Assembly: GCA_030063045.1 (NCBI GenBank)
Contig: JAQSEB010000002.1
Coordinates: forward strand, 4,464,001-4,528,000
Origin: Pratylenchus scribneri
Lineage: Eukaryota > Nematoda > Chromadorea > Rhabditida > Pratylenchidae
Direction of reading: 5' to 3'
Length of the DNA stretch: 64,000 bases
In this document: piece by piece, positions 23,601 to 34,789 of the stretch
Position numbering within the stretch: the stretch's first letter is position 1
How the letters are laid out: the number at the start of each line of letters is the position of its first letter
The notes under the pieces: model-generated
Told to the model about the DNA's origin: nothing
Databases searched by the model: none
What the model saw: the letters and a program-made list of their open reading frames with translations, nothing else
Made by a program: the position numbers and the translations under genes

Positions 23601-26600
23601 ATAAACCCTTAAACCATTATAATTATTTTGGCCTTTTTTGATATTTAATGTTATTTTTCGGGCAAATTTAATAAATTAATATCCCAAAATTGCAGCCAAG
23701 TGAGCAATGCAAGTTCGTCCATCTCATCGCCGTTGCCCCAAACGCCTCCGGCCATCATGTCCGGCATTTCGTACAATGCGGTGGCAGCCGGCAAAATGCA
23801 CACTCCGCCCGTCCAATCCACACCCCAAATTGCACCACAACTCAGTCAAAGTAGCCAGCAGCAATTCACACCGCCAACAATGACCGCAACCAGCGATGTT
23901 CTGACTGCTGAAAACACCGACAATTCCATGGAGGAAATCATCACCACCAAAAAGGAGGAATCATCACCGCCGCCACCACCGTCGCGAACACCACCAACAA
24001 AGCAGGAAGAGAAGCAAATGCCGGTGAGGAATTGTTGGGGTGGTCAACAACCCAAAACAAAACCCCTGTTCCACCACCATGTGCCCAAAATTCCTACAGT
24101 GAAAAATGTAAGGCTAAGATTAAACTTTAAGAGCTTAGAGCATGGTTCACAGCTCAAGGGAAAAGTTCAGGGCTCAAAAAATCCAATTTTTCCTAATTCC
24201 TATAGGAATAGGAATTTTAGGTACTTATGTGTTATCTGTACGCAGATTTGAAAAAGAAGGAGGGGTCTCCCCTTATGGTGATTAGGGTTAAGGTTAGGGA
24301 TATGTGAAATGATAACCTATCCCCTAAGGACCCTAATCCTATACCGGATGATCCATGGGGATCACCGATACCTTTCCCCAGTTGACCTAAAAAAATCAAG
24401 TACCGAATTTTATGTGTATAGAGATTTTGGATATATAGAGATTTTTGGGTATAGCGATAGATATTGGATATGGTATGGGGTTGTGTTATAGAAATTTTGT
24501 GTAATTATAGGCATTTTGACTTCAATTTTGGGTATAGAGATGTTGGCTTTAGGGAATTTAGGGTATATGTAATTGTAATCGTGTAATTTTATTTTTGGTG
24601 TAAGGATTTTCCCTATAGAGATTTTGGGGTGAACCCGAATTCCGAAATCGAATTGATCTTTGCTAATTTCTAATACCATTTTCTTGTTTTTTAGATGAAC
24701 ATCGTTGCATCAATTATGGAAGTCAAGACTGAAGTTTCTTCGAGGACCAACAGCTTTGCCGAAGACTCGTCATCGGTGTCAGTTTTGGAAGGCAAAAATG
24801 ATGTGATGGCCAACGGCATTGGCGAAGAATCGGTAAAATAAATATTAAACTAAAAGGAATCATTAAATTTGGTGCCCCGGCTTTGGCTTTCTGGGTCAAA
24901 TTACTGTATTTCGGCTGAAAATATGCTGTAGAATTTATAAAAAAAAAATAACTAAATGTGCATCAAGCCTGTTATCCCAAAACCCAAAATTTATGATTTT
25001 TCCTTTGGAATTAGGAGATTAAGGCTTAAATTCCCGAACCTCCCTCAAAATTCCATTTCCATGCAAAAATAAAATTGCGGAGACCAACTTTACTAATAAG
25101 TATAATTAAGCAAAATATGGATAAAATATATTAAATTGGCTGTTAGGTCAGAAATTTCGAATTGAAAAAATTGAAAAAAATAGTCGTTTTGGAAATAGTC
25201 ATTTTTATGAGAATGGGGGGAGAAAAATTTTAGCTGAAAAGTGGTCGGAAAAACCCAAAGTTGATTCATCAATTATAGGGAAGATTAATAATGTGACGTG
25301 TAGAAAAGAGGGGATAATTGAAATTGGGGGTAATATTTTAATATTATCACAAATTTCTCTTATTCTCGTCGACATTGGCGACAAAAAGTAACGGATTCCT
25401 TTTATGGATTCAAAATTTTTGGAATTTTTTGATAAAATCTTCTTTATAAATTTGATGAACATTCTTTGCTTTTTGCAGGGCCTCCTATTTAATTCCGACA
25501 ATTTGGTGGAGGATGCAATAAAGAAAGAAGAATCGCCGCCACTGCCATCACCGAAAGAGGCAGAAGAGAAGCAAAAGATGCCGGTGGCGACGAATTTCAA
25601 CAATAATAACAACGCCAACAACAATTTGCTGTTCAATTCCTCCTCATCCGCTTCGTTCATTAGCCCAATGTTAGGAGGACAACAACCGATGGACAGATAT
25701 CAACAGCAACAAATGCAGCAGAAGAACAGGGAACCGCAAGAGGTAGGAAAACATTTATTTATTTATTTAAAGTAATTAAATCAGAATTGTGAAAAACAAA
25801 ATATTTAAAAATTCGAATGGGGCAAAAACACATAATCAGAATGGGGCAAAACACAAAAATCAGAATGGGGCAAAAACACAAAAAATCAGAATGGGGCAAA
25901 AACACAAAAAATCAGAATGGGGCAAAATCATAAAAAATCAGAATGGGGCAAAAACACAAATAATCAGAATGGGGCAAAAACACAAAAATCAGAATGGGGC
26001 AAAAACACAAAAAATCAGAATGGGGCAAAAACACAAAAAATCAGAATGGGGCAAAATCATAAAAAATCAGAATGGGGCAAAAACACAAATAATCAGAATG
26101 GGGCAAAAACACAAATAATCAGAATGGGGCAAAAACACATAATCAGAATGGGGCAAAACACAAAAAATCAGAATGGGGCAAAATACATAAATCAGAATGG
26201 GGCAAAATACATAAATCAGAATGGGGCAAAAACACAAAAATCAGAATGGGGCAAAACACAAAAATCAGAATGGGGCAAAACACAAAAATCAGAATGGGGC
26301 AAAAACACAAAAATCTGAATGGGGCAAAACACAAAAAATCAGAATGGGGCAAAACACAAAGTCAGAATAGAGGGCAAAACACAAAAAATCAGAATTAAAT
26401 TCAGAAAAACATTAAATTATTTTGATTTTGCATTTTTAGACCGTGATTCCGGCATGGCTTGGTGCTTCTCCGCTTGGAATGGTGCCGATGACTGATGAGC
26501 TGAACTATCAATTGCAATCATTGGACACCACTTTGCAACGTTGCCCCGTTCAAATGGATTCGGAGAAGCCGCGAAGTTATTTGCCAAAAATGCCCTGTCA

Positions 26601-27124
26601 AACGCCAAACTACTATCCGCAAGCGCCGCTCCCGAATGCAGACAGTCTGGAATATTATTTGCGATTGTCGGTTGAGACGCTGTTCTTCACGTTCTACTAT
26701 ATGGAGGTGAGAAAAATTTTTGTTTTTAAAGAATTTTAAAATTAAATTTTTTAAAGGGTTCAAGAGCGCAATTGTTGGCAGCGAAGGCATTGAAGAAGCT
26801 CTCATGGAGGTTTCACACAAAGTGAGTTCAAATTTGGGTTTTTGTAAATATTTAATTTGCAAAAAAATATATAAAACTCTTTTTTCGTGTATATCAAAAT
26901 AAATTTTTTGCAGGTATTTGATGTGGTTTCAGCGTCACGAAGAGCCGAAACAGATTACGGATGACTTTGAACAAGTAAGCAGGGAATAATTCTAAATAAA
27001 TTAATAATTTTGTCAAATTTTTCAGGGCACCTATGTATATTTTGACTTCGAAAAATGGGTTCAACGCAAGAAGGAACAATTCACATTTGAATACAAATAC
27101 CTGGAGGATAAAGATTTTGAATGA
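20606..27124 (+). CDS. CNOT3: CCR4-NOT complex subunit 3 (NOT3/5)
   Basis: Scaffold subunit of the CCR4-NOT deadenylase. Exons: 20606-20656, 20703-20867, 20915-21085, 21362-21487, 21534-21729, 22187-22288, 23041-23281, 23696-24107, 24695-24832, 25479-25742, 26440-26706, 26757-26821, 26914-26974, 27026-27124; 785 aa. The N-terminal coiled coil has [34 protein letters not shown] and [17 protein letters not shown]. The middle is Pro/Ser/Gln/Asn-rich and disordered. The C-terminal NOT box has [53 protein letters not shown] and [20 protein letters not shown], ending shortly after [10 protein letters not shown] as expected. Exon 8 could also stop at 24023 in the same phase. Exons 8 and 10 share a repeated pattern (KKEES..PP..EEKQ-MPV..GGQQP). 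The C. elegans homologue is ntl-3. Introns carry a GGTTTCGG-rich element, family A, and minisatellites. Confidence 0.94.
21117..21330. repeat. Short tandem repeat in CNOT3 intron 3
   Basis: About eight copies of a roughly 26-bp unit containing ATCCAAAAAACCTGAAGTTT. Confidence 0.85.
21749..22150. mobile_element. MITE-like element with GAGATCGG ends
   Basis: In CNOT3 intron 5. The left end GGAGATCGGAGCCGGACGG and the right end CCGATCTCTAG are inverted; the interior is rich in GGTTTCGGGTTTTTCGG. A shorter relative with ends AGAGATCGGCGCCGGAC lies at 42469-42627. Confidence 0.5.
22400..22960. repeat. Degenerate B-box-bearing repeat units
   Basis: In CNOT3 intron 6. Direct repeats of about 170 bp each carry a phrase like GGTCTCGGGTTCGAACCGC, a B-box-like motif, after AAAGAAGAA-type words. 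The same unit type occurs at 41580-41960. They look like tRNA-derived SINE remnants. Confidence 0.5.
23335..23625. repeat. Family A repeat
   Basis: Family A copy in CNOT3 intron 7 with one internal unit and both terminal arms (ACCCAAAACC..TATTCAATCG and CAATTTTGGGTATATTTGG). Confidence 0.7.
25800..26395. repeat. Minisatellite, AATCAGAATGGGGCAAAAAC unit
   Basis: About 24 tandem copies of a 21-26 bp unit (TCAGAATGGGGCAAAA plus a variable ACACAAAAA spacer) in CNOT3 intron 10. The long open frames through it on both strands are artefacts of the repeat. Confidence 0.95.
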
Positions 27125-28532
27125 TGATTGAATTGAAAAGAAAAAGACATAAAAAAATTTGCACATTGCCCGACCAAAAACTTCAAGCGGAAAAAACCCA
27201 TCATTTATATGTATCCTCACAAACACTCTCTCCAGTCCAGTCCCACCATCCCTCTTTGTTCACATTTACTATTAATTCAATTTACCACACCACTCATTTA
27301 TGTGTGTTTTTTTGATGTATTTGAGATATGAAAAACCAGAAAAAAAGTGGTAAAATAAAAAGATTTGTTTACAAATGGATTTTGTGTATACTTTTTTGAA
27401 TATATATTGAGGGCAATTAGCTGGACAGTTTTGGGAATCTCAGCTTCTAGACTTCTTACAGGCACGAAAAATGAGCTAATTAGACTCGGAATGGTCAATT
27501 TAGTCTATGAAATTTTTATTTCAAACCGATTTGAATTTGTTTTGAAAAGCTAAACAGCTGTTTAACCTCAAACCGGTTTTGTTTTACTAACTTTTACTTG
27601 GGCCTAAATACCAGTCTGAATCGAAATTTGATAGATTAAATCGACCATCCGGACTCGAATGAGCCTATTCCCGGGTCTCTGGGTTATCTAGAAGTCGAAA
27701 TTTCCAAAATTGGCTAACCGAACATTAGCCATTTCCAGAATTACTTAATTTCCGAAATTGGCTTCAACGTATTACATTTTGGGGGTTAATTAAAGAAAAT
27801 TTAGACGAAATCACAAGGGAAATTTTTCACCCAATTTCGATTTTTTCCTTCATTAAAATAAATCCCCCTTCGGCATTTCTATTGTTTTACCCGGCGGATC
27901 CCGTCACTTTTGTTTATCGGATTGAATCTTTTCGGGAAAATTTTCTTTTGATTGAGTGCGGGAATGGAAACAACACAACGCTTTCCATCCTTATCTTCAA
28001 TGTCCATCGACCTATTCTTGCTGGAGGCGCACATTCATTTATCGCGCCTTGCTCCAATTCCTTAGCCCATCATAAATTTGCATACATATTTTCCTTTCAA
28101 CCCACTTCCATTCACGCCATAGAAGACCTCCTTCCGAAATTTTAGGAATTCAACCTAAAATTCCTCTTATGAAATTTAACCTAATAAGACCTAGCCTCAT
28201 CAGATGCTAAAGCCTAATAGGCTTATTAGCCTATAATATTTTTGGGTATTTTTCGGATTTGGGTCTGCTTTTTCGGCTAACATGGGAAAAAGAAGTGTAG
28301 GTTAAGTTTATTCCAGAGTTTGGGTTTGGGTAGGACAATCACCTCACGTATATCCAATTCCAGGATTCCAACTCTATATTTTAACACCCAGAGAGAAGGC
28401 TCCCCAATATTGACCAGAGATGCGGACCCAAAACCGATAACTACAAATTTTTATCGGGATTTTTTAGTGTTTTGATTTTGGATTTACCGTTTACCCTAAT
28501 TACAGTAAAATTTATCCAGCCTTTGGATAAAA
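27125..28532. other. Intergenic, CNOT3 to orphan gene
   Basis: Holds the CNOT3 3'UTR, a family C hairpin (27420-27710) and, at 28200-28420, a member of the dispersed GGATTCC/ATGATCC repeat. The open frame 27882-28145 has no recognisable motif. A TTACAG site near 28503 lies about 30 bp before the next ATG and could accept a spliced leader. Confidence 0.55.
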
Positions 28533-31500
28533 ATGGCTTGTACAAACGATGAAATGCTGTGGCGTTCTCGGACATGCCAAGCCGAACGGACAAAGGGAGA
28601 CACATTCTCAAAAACCTCAATTTCAATATTCCAACCAGCAACAATGCCTAAAAAGACAACAAAAATTGTTAAGGAAAACAATTTGGTTGCATTGAACAAT
28701 AATTCAACAATGCCGAAAATTGAGCCGAGAAAGGCAACTAAAGTTGTTAAAGAATGCAAGTTGGATGCGATTAATAAGCTTTCATCACCGGCGACGGCTT
28801 ATGATGACAAAATTGTGAATGATATTACAAGAAATGGTGGGCAGGGAACAAACACAAATAAATAGCCAAGCTTTTCGCCCATCTAACTAGCCGCGCCATT
28901 TAATTTATCAAGGACTGAACCTATTTTAATAAATTTGGTATCAAATTAAAGAGCAGGCTTTTGGCTATCAAATGAAATTAATTTTATTTAAATTGGCTTA
29001 GAATTTGTGAAGTTGTGCCCAAAAAACTAATGAAATTTTTGATAATCCATAGCAAAGGTAATTTTAAATGGTTTTTTGGCCATAACTTCATCAATTCTGA
29101 ATCAATTTAATTAAAGTTAATTTCATAGGATAGCCAAAAGTCTGCTCTTTAATTTGATAACAAATTTATAAAAATAGGTTCAGTTCTTGATATAAAATTC
29201 GTTAAGTTATGTCAACGACAAGTTAAAGGCGTATCTTAAAAGCAAAACTATGATTGACTAAATAATTTTGATCTTTAATTTCAGTGAATGTTTCTTTGAC
29301 ACTTTCGCGCAATCAAAATGCCTCAATTTCGGCCTCTTGCTTCTTTCCCCATAAACAACAACAACAAAATAATTCCACAGGGAAAAATCATCTAATTAAT
29401 TGCACAGGCCAAAATCGAATGGCATTAAAAGAGGATAAAAAAGTGTCCCCCGGACAAATCCAAAAACAACCACAAAGTCGTCCTTTGCTGAAAATCGTCG
29501 AAATTCCCTTTGAAGAGAATTTGAGGCAGCGAATGTTGCCATTGGCAAAATTGAGGAGCTGGCCAAAAATTGAAGAAAAGGCAAAATCTTCAAAGGAAGA
29601 TTACCGAGTAGTTTCGCTGGATGTGAAGCCAACACCCGGACGATTGGAGGATTTCATCCCTGAAATTGAGCGGAAACAACATCAGCAGCAAAAGGATGGT
29701 GGAGGAATTGGCAATAATAATAATAAGGTAGAAAAAGGGATTATGGTAGGGAACATTAGAGAACTTTGGCTATCTTTCGACCGACTATATCTCAAAGAGA
29801 CAATTTCCAATTTGTGAAGGTAAAACCATTTGAAAGCCCAAAGTGCCCTCTAAAATTGTCAATTTTAAATTTTAAAAAATCCAGGAAAAAGTTATATATT
29901 TACATCTCTTTGATTTTGAATTGGCGGAATTTAAACATCAGAGCAGGCGGAATTAAAAATCAGAATAGGCGGAATTAAAAATCAGAATAGGCGGAATTAA
30001 AAATCAGAATAGGCGGAATTATTAAAATCAGAACAGGGGGAATTATTAAAATCAGAACAGGCGGAATTATTAAAATCAGAACAGGCGGAATTATTAAAAT
30101 CAGAACAGGCGGAATTATTAAAATCAGAACAGGCGGAATTATTAAAATCAGAACAGGCGGAATTATTAAAATCAGAACAGGCGGAATTATTAAAATCAGA
30201 ACAGGCGGAATTATTAAAATCAGAACAGGCGGAATTATTAAAATCAGAACAGGCGGAATTATTAAAATCAGAACAGGCGGAATTATTAAAATCAGAACAG
30301 GCGGAATTATTAAAATCAGAACAGGCGGAATTATTAAAATCAGAACAGGCGGAATTATTAAAATCAGAACAGGCGGAATTATTAAAATCAGAACAGGCGG
30401 AATTATTAAAATCAGAACAGGCGGAATTATTAAAATCAGAACAGGCGGAATTATTAAAATCAGAACAGGCGGAATTATTAAAATCAGAATAGGCGGAATT
30501 ATTCTAACCAGGCGGAATTATTCTAACCAGACGGAATTATTCTAACCAGGCGGAATTATTCTAACCAGGCGGAATTATTCTTAAAACAGGCGGAATTATT
30601 CTAACCAGGCGGAATTATTCTAACCAGGCGGAATTATTCTATCCAGGCGGAATTATTCTAACCAGGCGGAATTATTCTATCCAGGCGGAATTATTCTTAA
30701 CCAGGCGGAATTATTCTAACCAGGCGGAATTATTCTAACCAGGCGGAATTATTCTAACCAGGCGGAATTATTCTTAAAACAGGCGGAATTATTCTAACCA
30801 GGCGGAATTATTCTAACCAGGCGGAATTATTCTAACCAGGCGGAATTATTCTAACCAGGCGGAATTATTCTAACCAGGCGGAATTATTCTTAAAACAGGC
30901 GGAATTATTCTAACCAGGCGGAATTATTCTAACCAGGCGGAATTATTCTAACCAGGCGGAATTATTCTAACCAGGCGGAATTATTCTAACCAGGCGAGCT
31001 AAAAAGACGGATTAAAGTGAGTGTAATAAAAACTTGAATGTTTGTTCGAGGAAAAGCCGCATATTTTACAAATTTTTTAAGCATTCAAAAATTAGAAAAC
31101 CACTTCAAGAGGACATTACGGCTTTCAAATGGTCACTTCCTTTTCGAGCTATAATCAAAAAGAACGGCACAGAAAACTTCCAATTTCATGCCATTTAATT
31201 CATTAAATTAAATAATTTAAAGTTTGCCTCCGGGAATCAGAAAAACAGCAACAACAATGAACAATCGAAGGGCAAAATTATGTGGAAAAAGACGGAAGAA
31301 ATTAGGAAAAACAATTCTACAATGGATGAAGTTCCACCATTGGAAAGGGATGAACATGGACGGATTATAATTGCGTCAGAAGAGTGGCGAAAATTCATGG
31401 CTGAACAGGTGAATATTAATATTACGGTGAATTGTTAATAAGAAAAGAGTATTTTAGGCCACAAAAATTGAAATAGATATTTATTTCGGGGTTTTTTTTG

Positions 31501-31998
31501 TGAAATTTACCAAAAATAAATTTCGGTAACCATAAAGTAGTTGATTTTTTGAATTTTTTTAATGAAAATTTCCCTGAAAAAATGTCAAAATTGGTAAAAA
31601 AATTGAATCAAAAGTCAAAACATGAAAAAATTCTTTAAAATTTTTTTATTTCCATTAAATTTGATACATAAAAGTAGGTTATAAAACATAAAATTCCTCT
31701 CGAAAATTGTTAAAAATTATTAAAATTTTTCAGCGACCCCAAACAAGTGTCCCACTGAAAACACAGCTTCAAATAATTCATAACAAGGACAAATACAATT
31801 TTGCTGTTGATGATGAAAAGTAAAATCCATAAATTTAAATTTTAATTCCAATTTAATAAATTTAGGGAAAGACCCAAAATAATTGTGGATAACAATGGTT
31901 TGTGCTTTTTAATGTAGAATTTTAATTATTTTTTTTCAGTGAAGGATAGAAGAAATATTGCCACATTCCCTAGGCAAAAATACAGCAAATGGTCGTAA
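28533..31998 (+). CDS. Unrecognised basic, low-complexity protein
   Basis: Exons: 28533-28836, 29285-29727, 31241-31408, 31734-31819, 31866-31897, 31940-31998; 363 aa, frame kept through all five introns. I do not recognise a domain. The N-terminal part has an internal duplication (MPKKTTKIVKEN and PRKATKVVKECK). Exon 2 is Gln/Asn-rich with PLLKIVEIPFEENLRQRMLP, and exon 3 contains EVPPLERDEHGRIIIASEEW. The C-terminus is basic (RRNIATFPRQKYSKWS). There is no signal peptide or membrane helix. An internal ATG at 28644 is an alternative start. Intron 1 holds a family B palindrome, and intron 2 a family E element split by a kilobase minisatellite. It may be a lineage-specific nuclear protein, but the function is unknown. 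The last exons are short and less certain. Confidence 0.65.
28885..29215. repeat. Family B palindromic intron element
   Basis: Same palindrome as at 2355-2695, in intron 1 of the orphan gene. Confidence 0.85.
29745..31165. repeat. Family E element interrupted by minisatellite
   Basis: The left half (29745-29925) and the right half (31015-31165, with GTTCGAGGAAAAGCCGC and AGAGGACATTACGGCTTTCA) match the two halves of the intact copy at 55990-56335. The minisatellite sits at the position of the element's GAGTGGAATAAACCC centre. Confidence 0.7.
29925..31000. repeat. Kilobase minisatellite, GGCGGAATTATTAAAATCAG unit
   Basis: Starts with shorter AGGCGGAATTAAAAATCAGA units, becomes a very regular 24-bp array (GGCGGAATTATTAAAATCAG plus AACA) to about 30490, then switches abruptly to a 19-bp unit (AGGCGGAATTATTCTAACC) with occasional TTAAAACA variants. 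The 24-bp unit recurs inverted at 61386-61800. Confidence 0.97.
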
Positions 31999-32631
31999 AA
32001 AAATGGAAGAAAATAGGAAAATTTTATTCCGTAAATTGATGAATTTAAAAATTGTATAAAAAAGGAGAATTTTTTCTGAAAATTGATTTTTTTTAAATGT
32101 ATAAAAAACATTTAAAAAAATTTTTCACAATTAATTCACCACACCATTCCATTCTTGCGCCAAACACAAACATCCCCTCCGGGAATTCATTCACAAAGGG
32201 AATTTACTAAACAAAATCATTTTCGACATTTTGATCTTTTTAAAGCGTTTAATTTTGTTGTGAATTTGGATCAATTTTTTATAACATAAAACAAACTTAC
32301 AAAATAAAATGAACTACAAAACAGTATTTTCCCTCGATGAAAAATATGGCAAAAGTAGAAAAAGATATAGCAAAATATGGCAATTTCGATGAAAAAATAT
32401 GGCATTTTTATGGCATCAATTTTCGATAAATATTATAAATAGGTGTTTATATTTCAATTCCATGCTTGTTAGTGTAATTAATTGACTTTTTTTCCATTTT
32501 ATATATGCTGATTCATGAAGTCATTTTTGGGTAATATTTTTTTAGTAAATTCATTGGTTTCGATTTTACTTACCGACCTACGAATATTATTTTATCATTA
32601 AAAAATATAATTAAATTTTATATTTGAATTA
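31999..32631. other. Intergenic, orphan gene to Ly6-like gene
   Basis: AT-rich spacer with several AAATATGGCA words at 32340-32420. No gene is seen. Confidence 0.5.
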
Positions 32632-33833
32632 ATGTTCTCTTATTTAATTTTGATTGCAATTTTGACCGGTTTTTCTTCTGCTGGTTATTTTTACTTTCGT
32701 ATTAAGTATATTATTTTTTTAATTAATATCAGGCAAAGGCGAAGGCATCGATTGCTTGCATGGTTTAGAAGCAACTGGGAGTCCCGACAGCGTATATATG
32801 GATGCAACATGTCATGAACCGCTGAATGTATGCGCGCAAATTGAATGTACGCGTCGAATGAGCCATCATAACATGGCTATATTAAAAAATAAAAATGTTT
32901 TGAAAATTGGCTTAGTCCCGCCCCCCCCCCCCCCCCCATTTCTCGGTTCGGCATTACGTTACAAAGATGGCAAAATATGACGAAAAGATGTTCTCAGATT
33001 CGTGTTCTACGCGCCACTGCTGAATAGCCAGTGTTTTCCTGTTCCAATTTTTTTTCAATCTGTTCTGTTCCTGTTCCCCGTTCCAACGTGGAACAGCAGA
33101 GGAACAAGAATAGGAACAAAACAGACTTTCTGTTCCTAAACTGTTCCAAAGGACAAAAATTTTTTTCCATAAAATTTTTGAGAAAATTTTAATTTTTTGA
33201 TTTTTTTTTCCCACAATTTTAGGCAATAATATCAAATTGGAAACAAAAGATTGCAATTGCCCTCTAAAAAAAGTATCATTTCCTCCATAAAATACCAATC
33301 ATAAATTTTGAAAAATTTTCATTTTTGATCAAAAATATTCGGTTATTTCATGATTTTCAAGAACATTCTAGGAACAGACAATTCTGTTCTGTTCTTCTTC
33401 CAAAAATTTTCAAACTGTTCTGTTCTAAATGTTGGAACAGGAACAGGGACAGGAACAGAACAGAATCAGAGGAACAGGTAAAACACTGTTGATTACCCTT
33501 AGAAATGTGAATTAAAAATTTTTTTTTTCGGAATTTTTTAGGATTGCCTTAAATTATTTATAAAATTAATTAATCTAAAATAAAGGTGATGGTCCACTTC
33601 TAGGCATGACAGACAAATTTTGCACTCATTCTGAATCCCTGGAATGCAATGCCACTCTACATGGTTGCACGTTAAAAGTGGGCGAAAAAGTTATTACGAA
33701 AAGTGGTGCCAAAGATTGCTATTACTGTGACAGCGACTTCTGCAATTCTGGTCTCCTCTTTCTTAAAATATTTTCAGCAGAACCCATTACAATATATGCA
33801 TTTTTTCAATATTTAATTGTCTTTCTGATCTAA
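32632..33833 (+). CDS. Small secreted Ly6/uPAR-like Cys-rich protein
   Basis: Exons: 32632-32683, 32733-32852, 33604-33833; 133 aa. Residues 1-17 (MFSYLILIAILTGFSSA) are a signal peptide. The mature part has ten cysteines and ends in CYYCDSDFCNSG, the closing C-D-x(n)-C-N signature of three-finger Ly6/uPAR domains. A hydrophobic C-terminal stretch (residues about 115-133) would suit GPI attachment. Nematodes have many small Ly6-like proteins at the cell surface; no partner can be named. The exon 2 donor (GTCGAA after 32852) is only moderately good, and other donors would change a few residues. Intron 2 carries a repeat with a nested element. Confidence 0.7.
33029..33488. mobile_element. Non-autonomous element with CAGTGTTTT termini
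   Basis: Inverted ends CAGTGTTTTCCTGTTCC (33030 inward) and its reverse complement with one mismatch (GGAACAGGTAAAACACTG, ending at about 33488). Subterminal GGAACAG/CTGTTCC motifs repeat on both sides. CAG-starting ends suggest a hAT-like MITE. It splits a block that is contiguous at about 465-590. Target duplication is not clear (TGAATAGC against TTGATTAC). Confidence 0.6.
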
Positions 33834-34014
33834 AAATATATATGAAAAAAAACCTTAAAAAAACACTCATTCTAATTTAATAAAAAAAAACAAAAACATA
33901 GTTTTTAGGTATAATCCAAAATATATCGAAAAAACAAACAAAAACATTCATTTACATATAATCTATATGTAACAACGAATATTGGAAATTGACCGATTTC
34001 CGGAATCGTCAAGC

Positions 34015-34330
34015 AATTTGGTTGATGAATTTTGGAAATCTCGTCTTCTAGGCATCGTACAGACTCAAGAGTGGGCTCATTCGACTCGTCATAGTCGATT
34101 TACTATATGAAATTTCAATTTCAGACCAATTTAGGGGCTAGGGTTAGGGTTAGGGTAGAGGCAGCATGGGTTTCAGGGGTTATGTGCTAGGGGTCTAAAG
34201 GAAAAGCTCATACCAGTCTGAAATTGAAATTTCATATAGTAAATCGAGACTATGACGAGTCGAATGAGCCTACTCTCGTGTTTGTATGATGCCTAGAAGC
34301 CGATACGAATTCCGGAAAGGTAAAAACCCT
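34015..34330. repeat. Family C hairpin element
   Basis: Inverted arms around TATATGAAATTTCAATTTCA and GACTCGTCATAGTCGATTTA. The centre includes GGGTTAGGGTTAGGGT, a telomere-like word. Confidence 0.7.
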
Positions 34331-34334
34331 TTTC

Positions 34335-34722
34335 GCTACCGGCGGATTCGCTACCGCCCGATTCGCTACCCGTTTTTGTACTTATCAGACCCTGGCTACC
34401 CGGGATAAAAAGTTAGAAAATCTAATTTGGTGTCATTCGAAAGCTGAGATTCTGCTCTATCGAATGATATTTAAAAACTTCCCGATTGGTTGATTTTTGG
34501 CCAAGTTATGGCCAGAAAATACGATTTGGCCATAAAATTCAATAATTTGAGCATAACTTGGCCAAAAATCAACCAATCGGGAAGTTCTTAATATCATTCG
34601 ATAGAGCAGAATCTCAGCTTTTGAATGATACCAAATTTATTTTATCACAGGGAGGCCAGAGTCTAATAAGTACAAAAACGGGTAGCGAATCGGGCGGTAG
34701 CGAATCCGCCGGTAGCAGCGAG
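34335..34722. repeat. Palindromic element with GCTACCGGCGGATTCGC ends
   Basis: Arms 34335-34530 and 34540-34722 are inverted. The ends read CTACCGGCGGATTCGCTACC and GGTAGCGAATCCGCCGGTAG, and the arms share CCAACCAATCGGGAAGTT-type sequence in inverted order. It adjoins the family C copy, leaving little unique sequence before the next exon. Confidence 0.8.
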
Positions 34723-34789
34723 AATAGACCCCTCATCTTCCGGAAATCGTCAATTTCCAATATTCGGCGCAACATATATATATTTTCAG

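Noticed and set aside
25789..26352. Overlapping 69-133-codon frames on both strands
   Set aside because: They follow the AATCAGAATGGGGCAAAAAC minisatellite in a CNOT3 intron.
27882..28145. 87-codon plus-strand frame in the CNOT3 downstream spacer
   Set aside because: No motif, no splice context, partly in the flank of a dispersed repeat.
29925..31000. CRISPR-like regular array
   Set aside because: Head-to-tail identical units without unique spacers, in a eukaryotic intron; a minisatellite.
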